Shown here in pieces: positions 5,927 to 12,106 of a stretch of DNA of 12,465 nt. The stretch lies in NCBI GenBank assembly GCA_018970845.1, contig JAGWVO010000072.1, positions 1 to 12,465 of the forward strand, in the 5' to 3' direction. Under the pieces are notes generated by a model. It had not been told where the DNA came from. It ran no database searches and worked only from the letters and a program-made list of their open reading frames with translations. Each line of letters starts with the position of its first letter. Position 1 is the stretch's first letter. The position numbers and the translations under genes were made by a program. Source of the DNA: Planctomycetota bacterium. GTDB taxonomy: Bacteria > Planctomycetota > Planctomycetia > Gemmatales > Gemmataceae.

Positions 5927-7723
5927 TCAGGCTTCCGGTTGCCCGGGCGCCGGTTCCGCGCTTCCATCGGCAACTGTTCCGGGTTGCGGCTCGGCAGTTT
6001 GGTCGCCCCCGAACAGGCTGTCGAACGATTCGGCCGAACCGGCGGATTCAACTTCCTCGGCGGCCTCGGGGGCCGTTTCGGCGGGCGCCGGTTCCCAAAC
6101 GCTGTTGTCCATCTCCTCAGCCCACTGGGAGACATAGCGGAGCGCCTGTTCGGCATCGTCTTGGGAAATCGTGCCGCCGGACATGGTGACCAGATACTCG
6201 GCGTCAAGCGACCGGATGTCCCGGTAGGTCAGGAAGCCATCGGCCAGCAGCATGACGGGAACGGTTTCGCCGATGCCGGGAATCTGGGCAAACCAGTGCC
6301 GCGCCTTCTGGAGGGCGAGATCGTAACCGTCCCGAGTCGTGATGAAGGCGTCCCATCCCGAAAGCCTGCCCGTGATGCGGGAAATCCTTTCCTTGAGGGC
6401 GAGCGCGTCGGCAAGCTGGCTCTCGCGAACCTGCACGACGGCTCTCTGGATCTTGGGGAACAGGTAGACATCGCTTTCGCTGACCGAAAGCCCATCGAGC
6501 GTTTCGATGATGAACTCGATGTCGTCGGCGCGTTCCTTGGCGTAGGCGATGATGGTGTCGGCCTCGTCCAGGGTGATCGAGTCGCCGGCGAGTTCGACGA
6601 TCTCGGCGGGATCCATCGCGTAGCCGAGGTCGTCGTAGTCGAAGCAACCCTCGGTGATGATCGACTCGATCAGCGAGTCGGGCAGGGTTGGAATTTGCTG
6701 GAAGAGAAGCTGCGACTTGTCGAGGCTCCTGTTGAGCTCGTCATAAGTCATGATTTCCACATCCCAGCCGACCAGCTTGCTGGCAAGCCGGACATTCTGC
6801 CCCCTTTTGCCGATGGCCAGGGAAAGCTGGTCTTCCTGGACAAGGACGATGGCCCGGCCGAGGCGAGGATACAGCTGCACCTCGGAAATCGCGGCGGGCT
6901 GAAGCGCGTTGGGAATGAGCACCTGCAGGGAGTCGTTCCAGCGGACGATGTCGATCCGCTCGCCGTTGAGTTCCTCGACGATGTTCTTGATGCGGCTGCC
7001 CTTCATGCCGACGCAGGCGCCGACGGGGTCCACCTTCATGTCGATGCTGCTGACGGCGACCTTGGCGCGGTTGCCGGCCTCGCGGGCCACCGCCCTGATC
7101 TCGATCGTGTGGTCGGCGACCTCGGGAATCTCCTCCTCGAAAAGCCGCCGGACAAAGTCGGGGTGGGTCCGCGAAAGGACAATCTTCACGCGGTTGCCGA
7201 CTTTCTTCACCTCAAGCAGCACCGCCTTGATCCGCTCGTTCTCATGGTGGGTTTCACCTCGGATCTGTTCCGTCAGGGGCATGATCGCCTCGACATTCCG
7301 GTCATTGTCGAGGGTCACCGTGGCGACATGGCGGTCGAGTCGCTTGATCTGGCCGGTGACGAGGTCGCCCACGCGCGGCTTGTAGCGCTCGAACACATCC
7401 TCCGATTCGGCCTCGCGGAAGCTTTGGATCATCTGCTGCTTGGCCGATTGGGCCGCGATTCGTCCGAGCTCCTCGGGTTCCAGTTCGCGGATGGTGGGAT
7501 TGCCGGCGGCATCGAGCACCTGCATTTGGGCCTTCACGGTGCCCTTGCCACGCTCGATGGTCACCTTCACATGCTTGGCTTCCTCAGCCTCCTCCTCGAT
7601 CTTGTACTTCCTGAGGATGGCCAGGCGGATGCCCTTTTCGATGGAAGCGAAGATCAAGTCGCGCTCGAGGCCCTTGTCGCTCTCGAGAAAGTTGACCGCC
7701 TTGATCAGTTCGTCGCTGTTCAT
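5927..7723 (-). CDS. nusA: Transcription termination/antitermination factor NusA, with a duplicated KH2 and C-terminal module
   Basis: RNA polymerase-bound factor of 598 aa that modulates pausing, intrinsic termination and antitermination. Domains in order: N-terminal RNAP-binding domain (1 to about 125), S1 (about 117-185; GDLVTGQIKRLDRHVATVTL), KH1 with VGMKGSRIKNIV (238-249), KH2 with AIGKRGQNVRLASKL (303-317), and a helical repeat (about 341-400). A second copy of KH2 plus helical repeat follows (418-536), then an acidic Pro/Ala/Glu tail. The two copies align without gaps at an offset of 137 residues over about 85 residues; the GKRG loop of KH2 is ALKE in copy two. The ATG at 7723 is chosen because MNSDELIKAVNFLE is the expected NusA N-terminus; 20 more residues are open upstream but would cross a terminator hairpin. 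Ribosome site weak. First gene of the run; infB follows after 114 nt. Confidence 0.96.
   Translation of the reverse strand: MNSDELIKAVNFLESDKGLERDLIFASIEKGIRLAILRKYKIEEEAEEAKHVKVTIERGKGTVKAQMQVLDAAGNPTIRELEPEELGRIAAQSAKQQMIQSFREAESEDVFERYKPRVGDLVTGQIKRLDRHVATVTLDNDRNVEAIMPLTEQIRGETHHENERIKAVLLEVKKVGNRVKIVLSRTHPDFVRRLFEEEIPEVADHTIEIRAVAREAGNRAKVAVSSIDMKVDPVGACVGMKGSRIKNIVEELNGERIDIVRWNDSLQVLIPNALQPAAISEVQLYPRLGRAIVLVQEDQLSLAIGKRGQNVRLASKLVGWDVEIMTYDELNRSLDKSQLLFQQIPTLPDSLIESIITEGCFDYDDLGYAMDPAEIVELAGDSITLDEADTIIAYAKERADDIEFIIETLDGLSVSESDVYLFPKIQRAVVQVRESQLADALALKERISRITGRLSGWDAFITTRDGYDLALQKARHWFAQIPGIGETVPVMLLADGFLTYRDIRSLDAEYLVTMSGGTISQDDAEQALRYVSQWAEEMDNSVWEPAPAETAPEAAEEVESAGSAESFDSLFGGDQTAEPQPGTVADGSAEPAPGQPEA
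6116..6472 (-). repeat. NusA internal repeat, copy 2 (degenerate KH2 plus helical repeat)
   Basis: Encodes residues 418-536. Landmarks match copy 1 at an offset of 137: LFPKIQRAVVQVRESQL, GW at 456-457, FAQIP at 478-482, and ADGF followed by TYRD. The GxxG loop is replaced by ALKE, so RNA binding by this copy is doubtful. Confidence 0.8.
6524..6883 (-). repeat. NusA internal repeat, copy 1 (KH2 plus helical repeat)
   Basis: Encodes residues 281-400. Landmarks are LYPRLGRAIVLVQEDQL, GKRG at 305-308, GW at 319-320 and FQQIP at 341-345. This is the functional-looking copy with the KH GxxG loop. Its partner is at 6116-6472. The repeat is visible in the protein, not as DNA identity. Confidence 0.8.
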
Positions 7724-7752
7724 GGATACCGTCCGCGGAACAACCGTCCCGT

Positions 7753-7784
7753 AAAAAAGAAAAAAGGCGGGCTGGTAACCCACC
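7753..7784 (-). terminator. Intrinsic terminator in the nusA leader (possible attenuator)
   Basis: On the minus strand GGTGGG and CCCGCC pair (6 bp, one G-T wobble) around a 7-nt loop, followed at once by TTTTTTCTTTTTT. This is a textbook rho-independent terminator for transcription heading into nusA, and it ends 29 nt before the nusA ATG. No minus-strand gene directly precedes it: the neighbour, terC, lies on the other strand. It therefore most likely acts on the nusA operon's own leader. An upstream AACCCG (around 7812) could pair with TGGGTT of the 5' arm and give a competing fold. Confidence 0.8.
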
Positions 7785-7861
7785 TCGGAAGACCGTCGCC
7801 GGCCAGACCGGGTTGTTGGAATTGACGGGCCCTATGGACCCATGCGCTATTCCCTAGTCAT

Positions 7862-7890
7862 ATTTCATCCGGGACCCGGCCAGAAGTCAA
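7862..7890 (-). promoter_or_regulatory. Candidate nusA operon promoter
   Basis: On the minus strand TTGACT (7890-7885) and TGAAAT (7867-7862) are 17 nt apart, matching sigma-70 boxes at 5/6 and 4/6. Transcription would begin near 7855, giving a leader of about 130 nt that holds the terminator at 7784-7753. It overlaps the terC leader on the other strand, where I found no convincing promoter pair. Confidence 0.35.
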
Positions 7891-7920
7891 GTGTCCGCGG
7901 TGTTCCGGCGGAGGGCAGGA

Positions 7921-8679
7921 ATGGAAATGTCATGGGTTGAAGCCATCGCTGGCATGGTGTCGCTGACGGCCATGGAAGTGGTCCTCGGCATCGACAACCT
8001 GGTGATCCTGACGCTCCTGACGGCCAACCTGCCGGCCGACCAGCGGCCCTTGGCCCGTCGCATCGGGTTGATCGCCGCGCTGGTGACGAGGCTGGCCTTG
8101 CTGGGCCTGATCGGACTGATCATGGCCCTCGAGACACCATGGTTCGAGGTGCCCACCGTTCCGGGGCTTTCAGTTGAACCGCACCCCGTGACCGGCAAAA
8201 TGTGCATCCTGTTCCTTGGCGGTTTGTTCCTTGTGGCCAAGGGTGTTCGGGAAATCCACCACAAGTTGGAAGGCGCCCACGATTCCGAGGGGGGAAAACC
8301 CGCGCGGGCCCCCGCCTCATTCGCGGCCGTGATTGTCTGGATCGCCGTGATCGACATCCTGTTTTCCATCGATTCCGTCATCACGGCCGTCGGCATGGTG
8401 CAAAGCGTGCCGATCATCGTCGCCGCGATGATCGTCACGGTGCTTGTGCTGCTCCTGGCCAGCGGCCCCGTCTCAAGGGTCGTTGAACGGCATCCGACGC
8501 TGCAGATGCTGGCCTTGAGTTTCGTCATTCTCATCGGGGCGATGCTGGTGATGGAGGGAACAGGCCGCCACATCGACAAGGGATACATCTATTTCGCGAT
8601 GGGCTTCGCCGTGGTGGTGGAAATCCTGAACCTGGCAACCCGCGGTGGCAAGAAGCATGGACACCCGGGCGGCCCCTGA
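7921..8679 (+). CDS. TerC family integral membrane protein
   Basis: Membrane protein of 252 aa of the TerC/Alx family, linked in other bacteria to manganese efflux and to metal (tellurite) resistance; the substrate here is not shown by sequence. The family's paired acidic motifs are present: EVVLGIDN (19-26) in the first membrane segment and DILFSIDS (145-152) in a later one. About seven hydrophobic segments are visible, with a charged loop rich in Lys, Glu and His (about 107-130) and a His/Lys/Gly C-terminal tail. The ATG at 7921 is chosen because GGAGGG (7910-7915) lies 5 nt upstream and the first helix then starts normally; a GTG at 7891 would add ten arginine-rich residues, and an ATG at 7927 is also possible. 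Divergent from nusA and convergent with the Uma2 gene, 12 nt between stops, so probably transcribed alone. Confidence 0.9.
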   Translation: MEMSWVEAIAGMVSLTAMEVVLGIDNLVILTLLTANLPADQRPLARRIGLIAALVTRLALLGLIGLIMALETPWFEVPTVPGLSVEPHPVTGKMCILFLGGLFLVAKGVREIHHKLEGAHDSEGGKPARAPASFAAVIVWIAVIDILFSIDSVITAVGMVQSVPIIVAAMIVTVLVLLLASGPVSRVVERHPTLQMLALSFVILIGAMLVMEGTGRHIDKGYIYFAMGFAVVVEILNLATRGGKKHGHPGGP

Positions 8680-8691
8680 GCCCTCCGCCAG

Positions 8692-9258
8692 CTATTCGGC
8701 GGGAAACAGGTCGGAAACGGCGATTCGGGCCCCGTCCACGAGCGTCGATGAAGCGGTGTCGCCCGGTGACAGGACTACCGTCGACTCGTAGCCCCGCGGG
8801 CCCGGCCCCGTCGAAACCTCGAGCCTGCGATTGGGTATGTCCACGACCCAGTATTCGGGAATTCCCTTGGCCGCGTACATCTGGCGTTTTTCGCCCGTGT
8901 CGAACTCGAGCGAAGTCTCGGCCACCTCGACGACCAAGCCAATATCACCCGGACCAGGGTGTCCCCCGGCGTAATCCGCCGGCACTCCCCGGATAATGGT
9001 GATGTCAGGCTGAGGTTCGCAATGGCCATCGAGCGCCACCGGATCTTGAATTCCCATGTGCCATCCGTCTGGCAATCGCCTTAGCCAGAATCCCAGAATC
9101 GTTTTGGTGATGAACGAATGCCGGGGTCCTATCGGGCTCATGTCGACAATCTCGCCGTTGACCAGTTCGATCCTGGCATCAGGGGGAAAAATGCCCGCCG
9201 TTCCCATGCGCTGGAAATCGGCCGTGGTGAACCTGTGTCTGGTGGCGACAGCGGTCAT
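8692..9258 (-). CDS. Uma2 family PD-(D/E)XK nuclease-like protein
   Basis: Protein of 188 aa of the Uma2 (DUF820) family, a restriction-endonuclease-like fold expanded in cyanobacteria, Chloroflexi and planctomycetes; the function is undetermined for most members. Visible motifs are ARIELVNGEI with E31, PDITII with D85, the LVVEVAETS strand with E111, and K124 in DTGEKRQMYA. The family signature KGIPEYWVVDI follows. All expected active-site positions are present, so a nuclease activity is possible. ATG start with GGAGG 5 nt upstream. It lies 33 nt after the acyltransferase on the same strand and may share its transcript. No restriction, toxin or CRISPR partner is adjacent, so a defence role is not indicated. 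Confidence 0.9.
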   Translation of the reverse strand: MTAVATRHRFTTADFQRMGTAGIFPPDARIELVNGEIVDMSPIGPRHSFITKTILGFWLRRLPDGWHMGIQDPVALDGHCEPQPDITIIRGVPADYAGGHPGPGDIGLVVEVAETSLEFDTGEKRQMYAAKGIPEYWVVDIPNRRLEVSTGPGPRGYESTVVLSPGDTASSTLVDGARIAVSDLFPAE

Positions 9259-9291
9259 GGGATCCTCCGTCGGTTGCGATCAACACCCATT

Positions 9292-10278
9292 TTACACCGT
9301 CCCGGCGCTTGCCATGCCGGTGTCCGGGCCCAAGGCCTTGGTTTTGGACCGCTTGGGCGGTTCATGCTTCCAGCGGCGGTGCAGCCAGAAGTATTGCTCC
9401 GGATATCGGCGCACAAGCCTTTCCAGCGCCGTGGTGTAAGCCTGGGTCAGGCTGGCCACCGCCCCGGGCTGGTGCTTGAACGCCGACGGTTCCAAAATCT
9501 CCTCGATCTCAAGCCTGTACCGCAACGGCCCACCCACCCGCGCGGCTCCACACACCACCACGGGGGCGTCATATTCCAGGGCCATGAGCGCCAGGGCCTT
9601 GTGCGTGCTGGCCGGCCGGTTGAAGAAGTTCACGAATTGGCCCCGCGCGCCGGCGTCCTGGTCGGCGAGGGTGGCGAGGATGCCCCTGGAGCCAAGCACC
9701 TCCGTGATGCGGTCGAAGTCGCCCTTCTTGGCGAGGATGGTCTGCCCCGTGCGCTGCCTGAACTTCTTGAGGAACTCCTCGAGCCTGGGATTATCAAGCA
9801 CTCGGGCGATGGCATAACTGCGGAATCCCAGCAACCCGAGCAGGTAGCCGGCCATCTCCCAGTTGCCGAAGTGTCCCGTGGCCAGGATGACGGGACGGCC
9901 CGACAGCAGCAGGCCCACGAGGTCGCCCGGGCGGTCTCCCAGGTCGACATGCCCGCGGTACACCGTGAGCCGGCACAACCTCGGCAACCAAACCATTTCC
10001 ACCACCATGCGGGCGAAATGGATGAAGGTGGCCCTGGCCATCGCCTCGCGCCTGGCCCGGCCGCCGGGAACCGCGTCGGCCATGGTTTCGGGGAACGCGT
10101 GCGCCAGGTTCTCGCAGGCGACCTGCCGGTGCCTCTTGTCCAGCCTGTAAGCCAGACGGCCCAGCGATTCCCCCACGGCCATGGCTGTTCGCAGCGGCAT
10201 GGCCTGGATGACGCCCACCATGCAGCGCACCAGGGCGTAAACGGCAAAATCGGCCCATGGGGAGCGGGCCTTGCTCAC
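9292..10278 (-). CDS. LpxL/HtrB-type lysophospholipid/lipid A acyltransferase family protein
   Basis: Acyltransferase of 328 aa in the Lip_A_acyltrans family, which transfers acyl chains to lipid A precursors or related lipids at the inner membrane. The catalytic HX4E motif is H136-F-G-N-W-E141 in ATGHFGNWE. Other landmarks are ADQDAG (206-210), FFNRPAST (218-225) and RYPEQYFWLHRRWK (291-304), all typical of LpxL-like enzymes. An N-terminal hydrophobic segment (about 8-36) would anchor the protein. The start is a GTG whose last bases form the TGA of the preceding 55-codon gene (GTGA overlap); no ribosome site is visible, consistent with translational coupling. A lipid A role is inferred from the family; acylation of an ornithine or other lipid is equally possible. 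Confidence 0.9.
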   Translation of the reverse strand: MSKARSPWADFAVYALVRCMVGVIQAMPLRTAMAVGESLGRLAYRLDKRHRQVACENLAHAFPETMADAVPGGRARREAMARATFIHFARMVVEMVWLPRLCRLTVYRGHVDLGDRPGDLVGLLLSGRPVILATGHFGNWEMAGYLLGLLGFRSYAIARVLDNPRLEEFLKKFRQRTGQTILAKKGDFDRITEVLGSRGILATLADQDAGARGQFVNFFNRPASTHKALALMALEYDAPVVVCGAARVGGPLRYRLEIEEILEPSAFKHQPGAVASLTQAYTTALERLVRRYPEQYFWLHRRWKHEPPKRSKTKALGPDTGMASAGTV

Positions 10279-10442
10279 GGGACGGATCCGGGAAACAGGA
10301 AGGCCACCGGAACCCGATCCCGTGGGTTGGCCTGCCGGACCGCGGGGCCCCCCGGCGCCGGCACGCCGGTCCAGTCATATCCCGCAAAACCCGGGCCCAT
10401 GCTATGCATCTCGGCGACGATTGGCCGGCGTCGGATGATCAT
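10275..10442 (-). CDS. Unrecognised 55-aa small protein, translationally coupled to the acyltransferase gene
   Basis: I do not recognise this protein. It starts MIIRRRPIVAEMHSMG and ends VPVAFLFPGSVP, with a Pro/Gly-rich middle and a short hydrophobic patch (VAFLF) near the end; no membrane span or signal peptide is evident. Support for it being a gene is local: the minus strand carries GGAGGGAGGG (10457-10448) five bases before the ATG at 10442, the strongest ribosome site in the window. Its TGA overlaps the acyltransferase GTG as GTGA, and its codons favour G/C in third position as in neighbouring genes. A longer in-frame version begins at an ATG at 10580 but lacks a ribosome site. It may be a real small protein or a leader peptide whose translation feeds ribosomes to the acyltransferase. 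Confidence 0.5.
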   Translation of the reverse strand: MIIRRRPIVAEMHSMGPGFAGYDWTGVPAPGGPAVRQANPRDRVPVAFLFPGSVP

Positions 10443-10534
10443 GCGCGCCCTCCCTCCGGCGTCGAACCTCATTTCGCCATTTTCACCCCGGGCCAACGGA
10501 TTGTGAAGCCGGCTTTGCCTCGCGCCTTTCCCCG

Positions 10535-10562
10535 TTGGTTCCGGCGGCGACCCGGTGATAAT
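10535..10562 (+). promoter_or_regulatory. Candidate promoter for the MFS transporter gene
   Basis: TTGGTT (10535-10540) and GATAAT (10557-10562) are 16 nt apart, with 3/6 and 5/6 matches to sigma-70 boxes. RNA would start about 26 nt before the TTG start codon. The 152-nt stretch 10443-10594 otherwise shows nothing beyond this and the ribosome sites of the two flanking genes. Confidence 0.4.
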
Positions 10563-10594
10563 ATGCCGGGTTCCTGCCATGGAGGGCTTCTGAC

Positions 10595-11800
10595 TTGCTT
10601 GCCCGGCTGTCGGTGCTGATGTTCCTGCAATACTCCGTACCGGGAGTGGTGCTGCCCCTGTACAGCATGAGGCTCGACGCCCTCGGATTCAGCCCGTGGC
10701 AGATCGCGCTGTGCAGCGCCACGCACGGCGTGGCCTCGATCCTCGCGCCGCTCATGGGCCAATTGGCCGACCGCTGGCTGGCGGCCCAGAAATGCCTCGC
10801 CGTCTGCGGGGTGCTGGCGGCGCTTGACCTCGCCTGGCTCCTGGTCGCCCGCGACTTCTGGTCGATGCTCCTGGCGACACAGCTCTTCTGGCTGCTCGCC
10901 GTTCCCATGATGATGCTCGGCACAGCCATCACCTTCACCCATCTGGAACATCCTGAAGCGCAGTTCGGGTTCGCCCGCCTCTGGGGAACCATCGGGTGGA
11001 TGGCCACCCCGTGGATCCTGTTCGGAGTCGAGGCGGTGACGGGTGGCAAGGGTTCCGCCGGCGACACCCTCATCATGGCCGGAATGGCCATGTCGCTGGT
11101 GCTGACGGCTTACACCTTCACCTTGCCCGACACGCCGCCCCGGCACACCTCGGTCTCGTGGCTGGCGCCCGCGGAGGCTGTCAAGCGCCTGGCCGGGGTG
11201 TCGTTTTTCACTTTCGCCGCTTGCATGGCGGGGTTCTGCCTGATCCAGCCTTTCGCCATCCAGGGAACACCCCTGCTCCTCAACGACTTGCTCGAGGATG
11301 AATGGGGAGCTAGGGGCGCCCGTGTATGGCTCCCCCCCCTGCTGACGATCGCTCAGGTGAGCGAGATCACCTGCCTGGCGCTGCTTCCCGCGTTCCTCAA
11401 CCGCCTCGGCCAGCGAGGCAGCATGCTGCTGGGCCTGGCCACCTGGTGCCTGATCCTCGGAATGCTCTCGATGGGGGGCAAGGTCTGGCTGGTGCTGCTG
11501 TCGCTGGGGCTCAACGGGCCGGTGATCACGGGTTTCCTCGTGGTGGGACAAGTCTATCTCAACAGCAGGGCGCATGGCGACCTCAAGGCGAGCGCCCAGT
11601 CGCTGATGTTTTCGATCCAGGGAACCGGACTGGTGTGCGGCCACTTGCTTTTCGGGGCGCTCAGGGCCGAAACGCCACCCGGCGGGCTTGACGGCGAACT
11701 GCCCGGGGTGTTCGCCATCGGCGCGGGACTGGCGTTCGCCCTGCTGGCCATCCTGTGGGCCGGATTCAGGCCCGACCGGGACGCCCTGCGAGACGATTGA
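10595..11800 (+). CDS. MFS transporter, nucleoside:H+ symporter-like
   Basis: Transporter of 401 aa with about twelve hydrophobic segments. It resembles the nucleoside:H+ symporter-type MFS family: LMFLQYSVPGVVLPLYSMRL in the first helix, then GFSPWQI (31-37), the loop motif MGQLADRW (54-61), and FARLWGTIGWM (126-136), which is characteristic of that family. Substrate cannot be read from sequence. The start is a TTG with GGAGGG (10581-10586) 8 nt upstream; no ATG or GTG precedes it before an in-frame stop, and the next ATG is codon 9, inside the first helix. A four-codon ATG-GAG-GGC-TTC-TGA overlaps the ribosome site but is probably incidental. Divergent from the small gene and acyltransferase; alone on its strand until the gene at the window end. 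Confidence 0.87.
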   Translation: MLARLSVLMFLQYSVPGVVLPLYSMRLDALGFSPWQIALCSATHGVASILAPLMGQLADRWLAAQKCLAVCGVLAALDLAWLLVARDFWSMLLATQLFWLLAVPMMMLGTAITFTHLEHPEAQFGFARLWGTIGWMATPWILFGVEAVTGGKGSAGDTLIMAGMAMSLVLTAYTFTLPDTPPRHTSVSWLAPAEAVKRLAGVSFFTFAACMAGFCLIQPFAIQGTPLLLNDLLEDEWGARGARVWLPPLLTIAQVSEITCLALLPAFLNRLGQRGSMLLGLATWCLILGMLSMGGKVWLVLLSLGLNGPVITGFLVVGQVYLNSRAHGDLKASAQSLMFSIQGTGLVCGHLLFGALRAETPPGGLDGELPGVFAIGAGLAFALLAILWAGFRPDRDALRDD

Positions 11801-11827
11801 GGACACGGGCAGCACAACCCTTTGGCA

Positions 11828-11843
11828 CGCGGCTATCGCCGCG
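11828..11843 (+). other. Hairpin after the MFS transporter gene
   Basis: CGCGGC and GCCGCG form a perfect 6-bp stem with a TATC loop 27 nt after the transporter stop. There is no T-run, so intrinsic termination is uncertain. A 10-bp palindrome CCCGATCGGG follows at 11853-11862. Together they may mark the transcript end. Confidence 0.35.
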
Positions 11844-11935
11844 ACCTGAGAACCCGATCGGGCCAACCCCTTCAAGCCAGCCTTGCCGATCACGGCGAAT
11901 GACTGATTCCAAATGAAAACGGCGGGTCGCATTAT

Positions 11936-11993
11936 AGATCTCGATGATCTTGTATATATTGAATCAAGACGAGGGCACGGGCCGTTGATTCAA
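11936..11993 (+). promoter_or_regulatory. AT-rich promoter-like patch with operator-like TTGA-N-TCAA pair
   Basis: Bases 11931-11966 are markedly AT-rich against their surroundings. They hold an inverted repeat AGATC-N5-GATCT (11936-11950) and a -10-like TATATT (11955-11960). TTGAATCAA (11959-11967) and TTGATTCAA (11985-11993) are each an odd palindrome and are reverse complements of each other, with centres 26 bp apart. This looks like a promoter with a dimeric regulator site. No good -35 box is present, so an activator-dependent promoter is possible. Confidence 0.4.
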
Positions 11994-12106
11994 GCCTCTG
12001 CGCCCTCCCGTTTGTCATGATGGCCATGCGATGGTTGAATGTTGGCATCGATCCGACATTCAATTGACCAAAGGTGGCCATCATGCGGTGCCCGTGCCTC
12101 GTCTTG
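11965..12106 (+). promoter_or_regulatory. 142-nt nested inverted repeat enclosing a start codon
   Basis: Three stems nest in order. The outer stem pairs CAAGACGAGGGCACGGGC (11965-11982) with GCCCGTGCCTCGTCTTG (12090-12106), with one bulged G. The middle stem pairs CATGATGGCCA (12016-12026) with TGGCCATCATG (12075-12085), 11/11. The inner stem pairs TTGAATGTTGG (12035-12045) with CCGACATTCAA (12053-12063), 11 bp with one G-T wobble and a CATCGAT loop. The left side carries a 33-nt bulge (11983-12015). The middle stem's right arm contains the ATG of the DUF4838-like gene and part of its ribosome site AAGGTGG. It may be a translational switch, a short inverted-repeat element, or a partial inverted duplication of the gene start. 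Confidence 0.65.

Noticed and set aside
5840..7825. Long plus-strand open frame of 661 codons opposite nusA
   Set aside because: Antisense to NusA throughout, with no recognisable domains; it runs through the nusA leader terminator and is explained by codon bias.
8685..8702. CCGCC/GGCGG inverted repeat between the convergent terC and Uma2 stops as a bidirectional terminator
   Set aside because: The stem is only 5 bp with an 8-nt loop and no T-run on either strand; it is not distinguishable from chance at this GC content.
8692..9258. Uma2 gene as part of a defence or toxin-antitoxin system
   Set aside because: The neighbours are an acyltransferase and TerC; no methylase, antitoxin, helicase or mobile-element gene is adjacent.
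10579..10593. Four-codon frame ATG-GAG-GGC-TTC-TGA before the MFS transporter
   Set aside because: It overlaps the ribosome site and has none of its own; such tiny frames are frequent by chance.
10469..11932. Minus-strand open frame of 487 codons opposite the MFS transporter
   Set aside because: The plus strand has a clear transporter with family motifs and a good ribosome site. The antisense product is Gln, Arg and Gly rich and resembles no family.
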